Below are positions 46,875 to 58,739 of a DNA stretch of 64,000 nt, piece by piece; within the stretch, counting starts at the first letter, position 1; each line of letters starts with the position of its first letter. The notes beneath the pieces were generated by a model, which worked only from the letters and a program-made list of their open reading frames with translations, was not told the DNA's origin and searched no databases. The translations under genes were made by a program, and so were the position numbers. The stretch is from Cornus controversa (Eukaryota > Streptophyta > Magnoliopsida > Cornales > Cornaceae): NCBI GenBank assembly GCA_026545225.1, contig CM048850.1:7861501-7925500 (forward strand). The letters run 5' to 3'.

Positions 46875-47520
46875 AAGATGCCACCACGAAGAGTTCGTGG
46901 AGGAGCAACAGCAGCTCCTATAGATGGATATTAATTTATGCACGACATGGTGGCGACCATACGGTAAATTGCAAGGAAAACGTAAGAGGAGACACAGGCT
47001 CCACCAAGAGCAGCTCTTAGTCAAATGATGACGGCATTAGGACATGTCAAGAAGCACAGTCCACTACTATATGCAGGAGGGTCAGATCCTATAGTGGCAG
47101 AAAACTGGTTAGATGAAATAGTTAAGCTCTTTACCACATTAGAGGTAGAGGAGGACTTAAGAGTGAAAGTAGCCGCCCATTATCTTACGGGTGAGGCCAA
47201 CCATTGGTGGAAGTTTATAGGGAACTACCATGACATCGAGACGATAGATTGGGACATGTTCCAAGTGCTTTTCTTTGAGAAGTATTTTTCCATAACGGTA
47301 AAGGATAATTTGAGGATGAAATTCTATGAGGCAATTCAAGGCAACATGATAGTGATGGAATATGAGACCAAATTCACTTCATTGGCTCGTTTTGCGCAAA
47401 AAATGATCCCAACTGAGGAACTTAAGATTAAACAGTTCGTGAGAGGTCTCTGAACATTTATAAAGGATAGAGTTATAGACTTGGGTTTGAGGAGCTACAC
47501 TATGGTGGTAGAGAGAGCAC
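46875..47520 (+). pseudogene. Tekay gag remnant
   Basis: Begins ATGCCACCACGAAGAG, with early stops at about 46935-47000, then an open stretch 47025-47453 carrying the gag core (AENWLDEIVKLF, VAAHYLTGEANHWWK, FFEKYF and a C-terminal FTSLARFAQ). A TGA follows at 47452. The rest, including any zinc knuckle, is disrupted by the MITE at 47541 and by later stops. Confidence 0.85.
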
Positions 47521-47540
47521 TGATAGCTGGGGAGCTCAGC

Positions 47541-48104
47541 TAGGGATGGCAATTTGCCCCACCCCGCCCCGTTTAAAACTCGTTTATGGAACTCTTTAAG
47601 GAAACGGGATGGTGATGGGATTAAAAAAAATAACCCGCGCTTAAACGGGGCAGGGACGGGGTAAGACCCTAACTCGACGGGTACCTGCCCTGCCCCGTTT
47701 AAGTATATATATATTTATACTTATATATATAATGTATAAAGGAAATATTAATAATACATAAATGAAATATTAATATTATATATATCATACAACTATACAA
47801 GTTTATTATATCAGTAATGGATGACTCAATATTAGCCATTGTGTTGCATGTACCTAGATGTGTGTTTTTGGTGTATATGTATCAAAATATCAGATTTATT
47901 ATTATAAAAATTTTTGCAGTAAAAAAAAAGAAAGTATAAACGGGGCGGGGCGGAGAAAGTTAAAGGATTGTGGGGACGGGGAAGTCAAAACCCACCCCGC
48001 CCCTCCCCGTTTATACACGGTTGCTGCCGGGGACGGGGTTGGGAAAGTTAAACAGTTGCGGGGACGGGGAAGTCAAAACCCACCCCGCCCCGTTGCCATC
48101 CCTA
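47541..48104. mobile_element. hAT-type MITE with perfect 12-bp inverted ends
   Basis: 564 bp, TAGGGATGGCAA at one end and TTGCCATCCCTA at the other, flanked by AGCTCAGC and AGCTTAGC (8 bp, one change), the hAT pattern. GC-rich CCCCGCCCCGTTTA blocks near both ends are inverted copies, and GGGGACGGGGAAGTCAAAAC is repeated directly at about 47971 and 48059. It interrupts the Tekay gag. Confidence 0.92.
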
Positions 48105-48539
48105 AGCTTAGCTATGATAATTAGAGGGTGAGAGATGCGAAGAATCAGATGAGAAGTACGGGGTCCTTTCCGGACAATCGTGTTAGGAAGCAGTAACGAA
48201 ATGGTGGCTCATTCTCACAAGACTGTCAAAAACTCAGACATTACATGTCTAAATGTACTCAGGGACAAGTTACTTCAGTGGCAAAAAAGAAGTGCTCCCA
48301 TTTTCAGTAGATGGGGAACACTAGTTGGAATTATCTTCAAAAAAAGAGTACTCAAAGTGGGGTTAGTTCACAGTAGCGTTCTATGCTGCCTACTACTCCA
48401 TAGTTGGGCTTTAGGGCTTTGCCACCATCATAAGCAGTGCCATTTGTTAAGAGTTCATAGGAACCAGCTAGAGGATTCACGTCTAATGCTCCTAGTCAGT
48501 AGTCTGGACATCAGGGTATAGGGCAGCAAGGATAGAGAG

Positions 48540-51500
48540 CACAGGGACATGCCTTCACTATTATTCCAGGAGAGACCTCGAGCAAGGGTTTTAGTAGACT
48601 CGGGTGCATCACATTCATTCATTTTATGTGCATTGATTTGTGCTTTAGGGTTAGAGGTGTCATCTTTGGACTCAGTTTTATCCATTGATACACCAGTCGG
48701 TGGTAAAGTGAGTTAGGGTAGTGTTTGTTGGTTTTGCGAGATCAAGATTTATGGACATCGGTTAATGTTTGACTTCATTCTCCTTGACATGTCTAGCTTT
48801 GAATATGATATTGGGTATGGACTAGTTGTCTATTTACGAAGCTAACATTGATTGCTTACATGGGAAGGTAACCTTATGTACATCGAAGGGTGACAGTATT
48901 TGCTTTGTGGGAGAAAGAGAAAACTTCTAATTCTCTTTTTTGCATAGTCCTAGTGATTGGAAAGGACTTGGATATTTCTTGGCAAGCTTACTAGTTGATG
49001 GTGAAGATGTTGCACTTGAAGAGTTTCCTCGTGTGGTATATTAGTTCTTAGATGTATTTCTAGGGGACTTAATAGAGTTGCCTCCGAAACATGAAGTGGA
49101 GTTTATTATAGAACTTGCTCTAGGTACCACGCCCATTTTTGTGGCACCGTACCGAATGACATCGGCTGAATTGAAAGAGCTAAAAGACCAATTACAGGAA
49201 TTGCTAGATAAGGGATTTGTACATCCTAGTACTTCACCTTGGGGAGCTCCAATTCTTTTTTTCTAAGAAGAAATATGGGTCTTTATGGCTTTACATTGAC
49301 TATCGAAAGTTAAATCGGGTAACGATCAAGAATAAGTGTCATTTGTCATGGATAGATGATTTATTCAATCAACTCAAGGGTTCAAAGTGTTTCCGAAAGA
49401 TTGAATTGAGATCCGATTATTATCAATTGGGGGTTAGAGAGGCAAACATTCAGAAATTTGTTTTTCGCACACGATATGGACACTACGAGTTTTTGGTTAT
49501 GCCATTTGGTTTGACGAATACACTGACATCGTTCATGGATTTGATGAACTGTGTATTCAATGTTTATTTGGACAAGTTTGTGATAGTGTTCGTTGATTAC
49601 ATCCTAGTGTACTCATTTTTGAAAGAGGAGCATGAGGGTCACCTAAGGATTGTATTACAACTTCTAAGACAGAATCAATTGTATGCCAAATATGAGAAAT
49701 GTGAATTTTGGCTAGCGGAGGTAAAGTTCCTTGGGCATGTTATGCCCGAAGGAGGGGTTTCTATAGATCCATCAAGATAGAGGCGATAATGAGTCGGGAA
49801 AGACCTAAGAGCGTATTTGAAATACGTAGTTTCTTGGGATTAGTCGGGTATTACCGGTGATTCATGAATGACTTTTCAAGGTTAGCGGCACCAATGACCA
49901 AGATTACCCAAAAAGAAGTGAAATTTGTGTGGAATGATGCTTGTGAGTATGCATTCATGGAATTGAAGAGTTGATTGACTTTTACTCCAATATTGATCAT
50001 TCTGGAACATGGGTTGGGGAACACAATCTATTGTGATGCTTTACAACTTGGTTTGGGATGTGTGTTGATGCAAACCAAAAAAGTAGTGGTGTATGGTTCA
50101 AGGCAATTGAAACCACATGAACAGAATTACCCAACACACAACTTGGAATTGGAGGCGTTGATTTTTGCACTCAAAGTATGGAGGTATTACTTATATGGAG
50201 AGAAGTTTGAAGTGTTCTCCAATCACAAGAGTTTTAAATACCTTTTCTTACAAAAAAAATTTGAACATGAGGCAACGAATGTGGATGGAGTACATGGAAG
50301 ACTATGATTTTGACTTACAATATCATCCAGAAAAGGCTAATGTGGTAGCAGATGCCTTAAAAAGAAAGTCAAATGGTAGCTTGACAAACATAGTTATTTG
50401 TGAGTGTAAGATGATTGAAGATATTTGAGAGATGGTATTGTATTCCAGTGAGGATGAGGGGCCGACAACTCTTTTTACCCTTATTGCTCAATCAACTCTG
50501 GTGAGTAGAGTAATTGAGGAGTAGAGGTAGGATGGTGAGATAGTGGCTATTCGCACTCGAATTTCGGGTGGTGAGGTGGTAGAGGGTTGAACGATTCATT
50601 CAAATGAGAGCTTGAAATTTAAATGGAAGATGTTTGTTCCTTTATCTTGTAAAGATGATATTCTTAAAGAGTTTCATAACTCTAGACTTGCACTACATCT
50701 GGGTGGTACCAAGATGTATCATAACTTACGCCGATAGTATTGGTGAAAATGTATGAAGAAGGATGTGGCTCAGTTTGTAGCGAGATATCTCACTTGTCAA
50801 CAAGTGAAAGTCGAGCATCAAAGGCCAACATGGTTATTACAACCATTGCCTATGGCAATGTGGAAGTAGGAGTATGTCACTATGGACTTTGTGACAGGAC
50901 TTCTAAGGTCGAGGAAGAGCCATAATACAGTTTGGGTCATTGTTGACAGATTGACCAAGGTGACTCATTTTCTTCCTATCAGAGTAACCAATTATGTGGA
51001 TACTTTTAGTAGATTGTACATTGAGCAGATCTTTAGGCTTTATGGTGTGTCAGTTTCTATTATATCAGATAGAGACCCACGATTTACATCACATTTTTGG
51101 TAAAGTTTCCAAGTAACGCTTGATACAGACCTTCATTTTAGTACGGCTTTTTATCTTCAGATAGAACGTCAGTCAAAATGTACTATATAGATTTTGGAGG
51201 ATATGTTATGAGCATGTGTACTTGATCTTTGGGGCAGTTGGGAGGATCACCTTCTATTGGTGGAGCTCGCCTATAACAATAACTACTAAGTTAGTATTAA
51301 AATGGCTCCATTCAAGGCTTTGTATGGTAGGCCATGTAGGTCACTTGTCTGTTGGACTGAGGTCGAAGAGACGATCTCTTTGGGGCCGGATATTGTTCGA
51401 GAGACTACGAATAAGATTAAAATAATAAGGCAACGATTGCTTACGGCTCAAAGCCGTCAGAAAAGCTATGTTGATAGGGGGCAACGACCATTAGCATTTG

Positions 51501-51960
51501 AGGTGGGAGACCATGTCTTCCTAAAGGTCTCGCCATGAAGAGGCTTGATGAGATTTGTTCGTAGTGGCAAGCTAGTGCCATGATTTATCAGCCCATTTGA
51601 GATTTTGGATCGAGTTGGAGAGTTTGCTTATCGATTGGTATTGCCACCGCAAATGTTAAGTGTACACAACACTTTTCATATTTCTATGTTAAGAAAGTAT
51701 GAACCGGATCCTTCACATATGCTAGATTAGACAGACCATGAGGTGGAGGAGGACGTGCCATACGAGGAGAGATCGATTCAGATTCTGAATATTAGAGACC
51801 AAGTACTTAGGGTAAGACCATCCCATTGGTCAAGGTACTTTGGAGACACGACGGAGTTGAAGAAGCTACACGGGAATGGGAACAAGAAATGCATTCCAAG
51901 TATCCTGAGTTGTTCATCACTTGAGGTAAATTTTAATTTTGAGGATAAAATTTCTCGAAG
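48540..51960 (+). pseudogene. Tekay pol remnant: protease, RT, RNase H, integrase, chromodomain
   Basis: Protease traces lie at 48540-48720. The reverse transcriptase N-terminal part is at 49078-49266 ([24 protein letters not shown]) and continues in another frame at 49217-49780 ([23 protein letters not shown]). The catalytic box reads FVDYILVYS, so the second Asp of the usual FxDD is Tyr. RNase H traces are at 49975-50428 ([24 protein letters not shown]). Integrase is at 50640-51540 (HLGGTKMYHNLRR, TVWVIVDRLTKVTHFLPIR, IISDRDPRFTSHFW, MAPFKALYGR). A frameshifted chromodomain (VPYEERSIQILN) is at 51740-51930. Many stops; dead. Confidence 0.9.
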
Positions 51961-53867
51961 GTTGGGAGGTTGTAGAGACCGGGTCCAATTGTGACTGGTT
52001 TCCATTTTAGTCATCATTTTTGCCTTAAATGCATTTTAAAAGATGTTTTGTATGTTTTAAATGTGAAAAACATGTTTAGAAAGTTTTTTAGAGATTTTGG
52101 AAAGTTTTCGAAATGTTTGGGTGAATTTGAGATTTTAAAGTCAACATGGCCCGGGACGTGGGTTTGGTGGGTCCAGGAATCTGAAATTTTTTTGAAAAAA
52201 AAAAATATATTTTTAAACCAAATAAAATGTTAAATGAGTTAAGGAAACAATTTTAAAACTATAGCCACTTTTGAAATCGAAAACGGAGGTCGGGAGGGTA
52301 CGTTCAGTGACCCGAGGACATTTTCATCATTTTGCTCCCCAAGCAAATATGAATATCTATAGCTAGGATCTCAGCCATTTAGATACACCAAATATATCTC
52401 TCTCACTCTCCCTCTTCATCTCTCTTCCTTCTTTCTTCATTTCGAAAACGTTGGGTTAGGAGTTGGAAAACTCCGATGGCAAGGAAATTGCTCTACTTGG
52501 CAAGGGTTACGAATTAGACCAATCAAAGTTCATTTTTTGCAAGGATAGAAAAGATGGGATTTTGGACCTTAGCTTTGAGGACTTAAGAATTGAGGAAGGG
52601 TGTGAATCTCCTCTTTATTTTGATTATATAGGTCACATATTTGTGACATGAAACTTTTTTATGAAAATTTATGTGTAATGTGATATTTCTTGTATATATA
52701 TGTGTTATCTAGCATGTGCCAGAGAGTATTATGTATTATACATGAGTTTTTGAGGTTTATGAATGCATTGTATAACTTGTGTTCATTTGAGAAACATTTG
52801 TGAGATTTGACCCATGTGTAGAATAAATGCATAAATGAGATTTTATTTAAAATGCATTTGTTGTGATATTCATGAGATAAATGAAATTTCATTTTGATGA
52901 GCTTGAGGTGAAATTGATATGCAGAGATTTGATATATGTCAAGCATTGAGGAAATTTGGTGAAAATCTTGATTTGGTGCACTTATGTGATAATGTGCACT
53001 TTTGTGAGAATTTGTGATTTTTGGAACATGTGTGAGAATTAAAAAAGGCCCGGAGCCTTATGGTGCAAGGCCCAAAACTTGGCCAAGCGGATGTCACTTC
53101 CATTAGGTTAGCAATCCGTAGAGTGTAAGCAGAGTTTCTGGTCTTGAAAAGACTCTTACTATGAAATTGTAATAAGCAGAAGTCCCTAGTTGAAGTGATT
53201 TCTGAGTATACGTGGTATGAGTTTATTTGTGATTTGTAAATTCCTTATAAACTGCTTTTGTGTTGAAGTGTGATACATCACTCATGATTTCAAAAATGTG
53301 TATGTTTTGAGCATGAAAAACATTGATATATATCATGTAGACATATAGAGATTTCATTTTGCATTCATGCATGGCTGCTTGAGTTAAGGTAGAGTCGGGT
53401 GGATATTCCTACTGGGCGTAGTTGTATACTCACTCCTTCCTCCAAACTCTTTTTCAAATAAATACCCCATGGAGGATGAGGCTTAGAGTGCTTAAGTTGA
53501 TTTTTAGAGTTTCTTTTGGACACATATATATCGATGTCCATGCTGACTTGTGGCTTGTGGAATAGTCTTCTTTAGAAATATTGTTTTACATTTGGACAAG
53601 TTTTAAGTTATTGACTTCAAGTGTAATCCTCATATGTGGCATGTATATAATTTTTGCGGAATGAATGTATATGATTTTTAGTTTGAATCTCAATGTCTAT
53701 GTTTTATAGATATGATTAATCAAAGATTCAATTTATGTGTTTGGGCCATGCGAGGCATGTTTGGAGCATTTAAGATGTTTAGTACCTTATAGAGAATGTA
53801 TGTGTATTGATGAATGGAGTTTTGGTATAAAAATTGCCTTTTTGTAGAATTGTATAAAATATACCAA

Positions 53868-54095
53868 AGGCATTTCGATTGTGCAAAATGACCTTTTTTC
53901 ACAATCGAAATCCTTCGATTGTGCGAGCTTCCATCGAGATTTTTGATAGTATAAAACTTCAAATTCCAGCAGGATCTCACAAGAACTTTGTAAGTACTTT
54001 GAATGATCAAAGCACTTTTATTGTGCGAAACATAGATTTTGTGCAATCGATAATTTCGATTGTGCGAAGAGTAGATTTTGCACAATTGAAACCTT
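53868..54095. repeat. Array of TTCGATTGTGCGAA words (3' LTR)
   Basis: Counterpart of 46118-46325 with the same word order but several base changes. Confidence 0.65.
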
Positions 54096-54228
54096 GTAGT
54101 CCACACTATGTAGGACATGTATGTATGATCTCATGTGTGGGGAATTGATAAGTGATTTCGATGTTTGACTTTCACCGCTCATACCCCATTTCTCTCGCTC
54201 TTAACCGGGTGTCAGAAATCGGGGCGTG

Positions 54229-55758
54229 TGATTCGTGTGTGAGTGTGACTCAAAAAGTATATCAATTAAAAATTTCCACACTTCGCAATAGAACGAATTC
54301 CTTGCAGAATAGGGCTATCGAAAGGAAGGGGTATCGTACCTCAGGGATTATGGTCTGATGAGTTGGAATACGGAATTAATTCTAATTAAATTTATAAGAA
54401 AAGAATTCTGATTTTTAAACTAATTAAAAAGATAAAATAAAATAAACCAAAGTAAATAGATAGTGAAGATAATAGGAGAGAAATCTAGGGTGTTTGACTT
54501 CACCACTAACTCCACAATCAATGGTCAATTGAATCAACTATAGGGGAATTACATCATGCATAAGTGGTGTCGGTGGCTACAAGCTCACCTTCATCCGTCA
54601 AGAAGATAACATATGATTAAGGCTAATCCATGGACTATCTTCGATTGGCATGGGCCATCTGCCTAACTACTCTAATCTAGGGTGCAGTATGGTTCATCTT
54701 CTCTAGGCATAATCCATCAAAGCTCATAACAATATATTCAGTGATTACCATTGTGTAATAATCTCTCTCATGATCACAGAAAATAAGAGAGATTGAGTTC
54801 AATAACAACAACTAAATATCTAAGACAAGATAAGAAATCATTGAGATTGAAATTACAAGACTTTTATTGCTCAATTCTATAATAAGAATCCTCTGAATTA
54901 CACAATCTATGCATGTATATAAAGGTCCCCAATAATTAAAACAATCAAACCATTGATGCTTTGTTAGGGCTACATCAAAACCCTAGTGGATGAACTAGCC
55001 GCTCATGGTAGAAGAAGAAGCTTCAACTGTTGAGGAAGAAGACATCATCTTTCTGAATTATGCGTATGACTTCGTTCTCCAATAGCTCTGCAATATATTT
55101 CTGTTCTCTTCTCAGCCCTCTCAGACTCTCCAAACTCTGTTCTCTCTGTCTAATCTCCTGTAAACCCCCCTCAATTCAGCCTCCAAGTCTTTACTTTATT
55201 CCCCAAGAGAATACACCAAAGTCCTAATCCAATTAGGAATAAATTAGGGTTTCCCGCAGCACTAATCAGGTGGGTTTTTCCTGCTGACTTCGGCCCAACT
55301 TTTGACCCACTAGAAGTCCGATTCACGGAATTTTCGTGAAATAAAAAAGTGTGCAGAATCAAATTTCGTTCAATTTGTTACAAAAATAATGTCGATTTGA
55401 GGCTCAGAAATAAGACTTCTGGTCCGTTTTCCAAAATGGGATTAAGACTCTATTATGCGCAGATTTGGGCTTCAGGCCCAAAACCTTCTTAAGCAGTTCT
55501 AATTCTCTTGGACCTCTTCCTTAGGCTGATTTAAGTTAAAATGAATGGTTGAGTGAATCTCCTTGATGTAGGCTTCATCTCACCATCTTGGATGTCTTCT
55601 TTAAAAGCCCAAAAAGCTTGGTTTTAACTGAAATAATCATTAAGGCCCTGAAAATACATAAAACACTAAAACAAAGTAAAATCATAAAATAATCTATCAC
55701 TAAGAGAATAAAATACATAAGTTAAGAGGCTAGAATGCGTAACATTCAACGCCTATCA
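54229..55758. mobile_element. Solo LTR within the Tekay 3' LTR
   Basis: 1,530 bp with TG...CA ends (TGATTCGTGTGTGAG to AACGCCTATCA), flanked by perfect GCGTG at 54224-54228 and 55759-55763. The host LTR text GGGGCGTG|ACAACTTGG is exactly restored without it. It contains a GAACGAATTCCTTGCAGAATAG-like early block (first 20 bases: GAACGAATTCCTTGCAGAAT) and GGGTATCGTACCTCAGGGAT, a style seen in Tat/Athila-type LTRs; the family is not certain. No coding. Confidence 0.88.
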
Positions 55759-55893
55759 GCGTGACAACTTGGTATGAGAGCATGATATCCGAGTAGGGTT
55801 ATTGATGAGTGATTTCGATGTTTGACTTTAATCGCTCACACCCCATTTCCCTCGCTCTTAACCGGGTGTCGAAAATCAAGGCGTGACACAAGC

Positions 55894-56551
55894 CCTTAAT
55901 AAAATTCATAGATAAATCAAGTCACACATCATAAAAAATTGGCAGAGGGCTAAGAAGCCCAGGTGGTTGCATGGAATTCAGGCAATAACTTATAACACCA
56001 AGGAGAGGAAGAGACAACCACAATGTGGCCTTTATAATGAAGAATGTTATCAACATAAAAATAATGCTTCTTAGGCGAAGAAGGGTGCTGAAGACCAATG
56101 ATAACAGCATGCATTGAAATATCAGACTGATACTCACGAATAATATCATCAAGTCCAAAAAAAGTGGAAGAAGATGTAGCAAGAAGACTCAGCAGCTCAT
56201 AAACATGTGATAAAGCATCAACGGCCTTGTTGTCAATTCATTGGCGATAAATAATCTCATAGTCAAATACCAATAATTTAGACAACCACTTTTGTTGTTC
56301 AATGGAGGAAAGTCATTGCTCCAAAAAATATTTTAGACTCCGATGATCTGTATGAACTTTAAAGTGATGGCCTAAATAATAAGGATGCCATTTTTGGACC
56401 ACGGTACAATAACAAGTATCTGTTTATCATAAATTGAGAGATTCAAATTTTATCAGAAAGAGCCTTGCTGAAATAAATGATGGGATGGGCGTCTTGCATG
56501 AGAACAACACCAAAACCATTACCTGAAGCATCACATTTCATGGAAATTTTT
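55894..56551 (-). pseudogene. G1 RNase H to integrase N-terminal remnant
   Basis: Minus strand from about 56545: KCDASGNGFGVVLMQDAHP with IIYFSKALSDK (RNase H), then stops and frame changes, and at 56182-55922 the integrase N-terminal region ending with LSPLP and MNFIKGL at the junction with the Tekay flank. The other half of this integrase resumes at 44330. Confidence 0.75.
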
Positions 56552-57237
56552 TGTAGACATTAAAAAATTACAAAATGAACCCAAAATATAATTTGGGTTT
56601 ATCTTCAGTTTAGCCCACTTTGGAATGTGATACAATGAGTCAAATAATTTGAAGCACAGACCCACCACAAATAAATGGGTTATGGACTGATCTAAATTGT
56701 TTAAAAAGTCCAAGCCCACTTAAAAATGGGTCTAATGGATAATTAAATAAATATATATATATATATATGTAATTATCAACAAAGATAATTATTATGTATA
56801 TATTGGATTATTATCATAAAAGATAATTATAGGATAATTATCAGAAGAAATGAAAGTTACAAATCTACCCCTCCGGTGAGCCTATAAATAAAGGTCCAGG
56901 GGTGAGGGAAATGAGGATGAGAAGACTCTCAGAAAAAGCTGAAACTCTGCAGAAATCTTCGCTCAAAATCCAAAGCTCCAAAATACCTAAACCCTGAATG
57001 AGAAGAACAACAAGCACATCATCCACATGCCGTTCTTCACCAAAGTTTCAATCCAATTCAAGATCAAGTTCTTGCAGCCCTTGAAGCCGGAACACCAAGG
57101 AGATCGAATCAGAGGAATTTATCTTTCTTTTGTAAAGATCCACAGAGAATTGTACCCGTTTTTCTGAAATTAATAAAATTAATTATTTGTTACTGATTTT
57201 CATTCCTAGATTTTCGGACACGAAATTTGTGTGTACA
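56552..57237 (+). repeat. T2 5' LTR
   Basis: 686 bp, TGTAGACATTAAAAAATT to TTGTGTGTACA. About 300 bp shorter than the T1 LTRs because a middle segment (equivalent of about 3960-4260) is missing. TATA-like CCTATAAATAAAGG at 56881-56894. Confidence 0.88.
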
Positions 57238-57243
57238 AATTTC

Positions 57244-57261
57244 TGGCACGCCCGGTGGGAC
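57244..57261 (+). other. T2 primer-binding site
   Basis: TGGCACGCCCGGTGGGAC just after the LTR, equivalent to the site at 12328-12311 in T1. Confidence 0.8.
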
Positions 57262-57310
57262 GATCTCTGTCTCCTACATTATATCTCCCAAACTCCATTC
57301 GTCAGAATCT

Positions 57311-58739
57311 ATGGCTCCTCCCAAGGTTCCGGCTACAAACAAGAAAACTACAAAAGACACCACTGATGCACTAGCCAACATCAAAATTGCCGCAAGCATT
57401 GGCAAAAGCACCAGGAACCTGTCAAGTGCTAGCAACACCTCAGCAGGTTCAATGACGCGTAGCAAGACCAAAGCTATTGTTTCGCTCAAAAATCAGCAAG
57501 ATTTGGTGAAACCCAATCCTGCCAAACCAATGGGTGTGGAAATTCAACATGTGAACACCTATGATTCACAGGCGCCAAAGAATTTTGACGTTGTTCCAAA
57601 AAAATTGGCGCCACCACATTTACCTCACTCCATCTCTAACGCCAACTCTAGCGTTGGTTCGTTCTTAGACTCGTTACCCAAGATTTCAGAACAATCAGTC
57701 ACTTTAAAGAATGTTGATTCTCAGGGTCTTTTCTATTCGAATATTGTCACAACCATGATGACTAGAATAGCCTTGGTGGAAGACCAATTGGCGACGATGG
57801 CGCGCGCAATCGAGAACCTTACAAAAATTGTTGAAGAGAAGGACTTGCATATCGCTGCGCTATTGAGTAAGCTTGAAATCCAAAATCCTGACGAGTCAAC
57901 ACAACTGCTTGCAAATATAGTACCTCAAATTCAGCCCTTCAAAGTGTCCAATCAAAAGATCATCATCACACATCTGCGTTAGGACATATCGCTGACGAAA
58001 CTAACTATGCCTCACCAGTTGCTTCACTGTCTATCCAACAATTGTAGGATATGATAACGAACACAATCTGAGCACAGTATGGTGGGGCTCCTCAAAGCAC
58101 TCTCATGTACTCAAAGCCCTACACAAGGAGAATTGACAGTACGAGGATGCCTGCAGGGTACCAACCTCCGAAAATCAAACTGTTTGACGGAAAGGGCAAC
58201 CCAAAACAACACATCGCTCATTTAGTCGAGACCTGCAACAATGCTGGGACTAAGGGGGATTTACTGGTTAAATAGTTTGTTCGTTCCCTTAAGCGAAATG
58301 CCTTTGAGTGGTATACTGATTTAAAATCCAAATCGATTGATAGTTGGGAACAAATGGAACGAGAATTTCTAAACAAGTTCTACAGCACCCGTCGCACTAT
58401 TAGTATGATAGAGTTGACTAACACAAGACAATAGTATGATGAGCCTGTAATGGACTATATCAATCGGTGGCGAGCACTTAGCTTGAATTGCAAGGATCGG
58501 TTGACAGAATTCTCTGCTATTGAAATGTGTATGCAAGGTATGCATTGGGACCTCCTTTATATTCTTCAAGGTATAAAGCCTCGTACCTTTGAAGAATTGG
58601 CTACACATTCCCATGATATGGAGATTAGCATTAAAACTCATGGAGGTAAAGATCCATTGATTTTAGAGCCACGCAAAGACAGAAAGGATGAAAAGAATGT
58701 TGTAAAATCATCAAAGGGTGCTACTAAAGAACCATGATT
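57311..58739 (+). pseudogene. T2 gag, frameshifted
   Basis: ATG at 57311 (MAPPKVPATNKKTTK). The first frame runs to a stop at 57980-57982 and includes a heptad-like segment VEDQLATMARAIENLTKIVE. The core gag domain follows in another frame at about 58150-58640: GYQPPKIKLFDGKGNPKQ, FEWYTDLKSKSIDSWEQ and YINRWRALSLNCKDRL. A TAG at about 58274 and further stops interrupt it. It would form the retroelement capsid; non-functional as it stands. Confidence 0.85.

Larger units (their letters stand above)
44331..55888 (+). mobile_element. Full-length Tekay (Del) chromovirus, Ty3/gypsy
   Basis: Complete element with 5' LTR 44331-46586, internal region 46587-51970 and 3' LTR 51971-55888, flanked by identical CAAGC at 44326-44330 and 55889-55893. 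Order gag, protease, reverse transcriptase, RNase H, integrase, chromodomain. It is inserted in the integrase of G1, whose coding text continues across the two flanks. Nested inside it are a hAT MITE (47541-48104) and a solo LTR (54229-55758). Pol and gag carry stops and frameshifts, so it is not autonomous. Confidence 0.95.
51971..55888 (+). repeat. Tekay 3' LTR, split by a solo LTR
   Basis: Starts TGTAGAGACCG after a purine-rich GGTTGGGAGGT. Net length is about 2,383 bp once the 1,530-bp insert and one 5-bp duplication are removed, with an extra stretch around 52985-53055 absent from the 5' LTR. After the insert, the embedded primer-binding-site sequence ACTTGGTATGAGAGC (55767-55781) and the second terminus GCGTGACA (55888) are present. 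The two LTRs differ at many positions by eye, so the insertion is not recent. Confidence 0.9.
42602..56551 (-). mobile_element. Reina-like Ty3/gypsy element (G1), split by nested insertions
   Basis: Minus-strand element whose 3' LTR is at 42602-42803, with pol upstream of it (higher coordinates). Its own sequence in the window is 42602-43697, 44178-44330 and 55894-56551; the rest is a hAT MITE and a Tekay element. At 56552 a Tat element enters, so its 5' part lies beyond the window. The short LTR, the RNase H-integrase order and the chromovirus-style integrase suggest the Reina lineage; the lineage is inferred. Confidence 0.75.

Noticed and set aside
57274..57489. Minus-strand hydrophobic frame
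   Set aside because: Antisense of the gag N-terminus.
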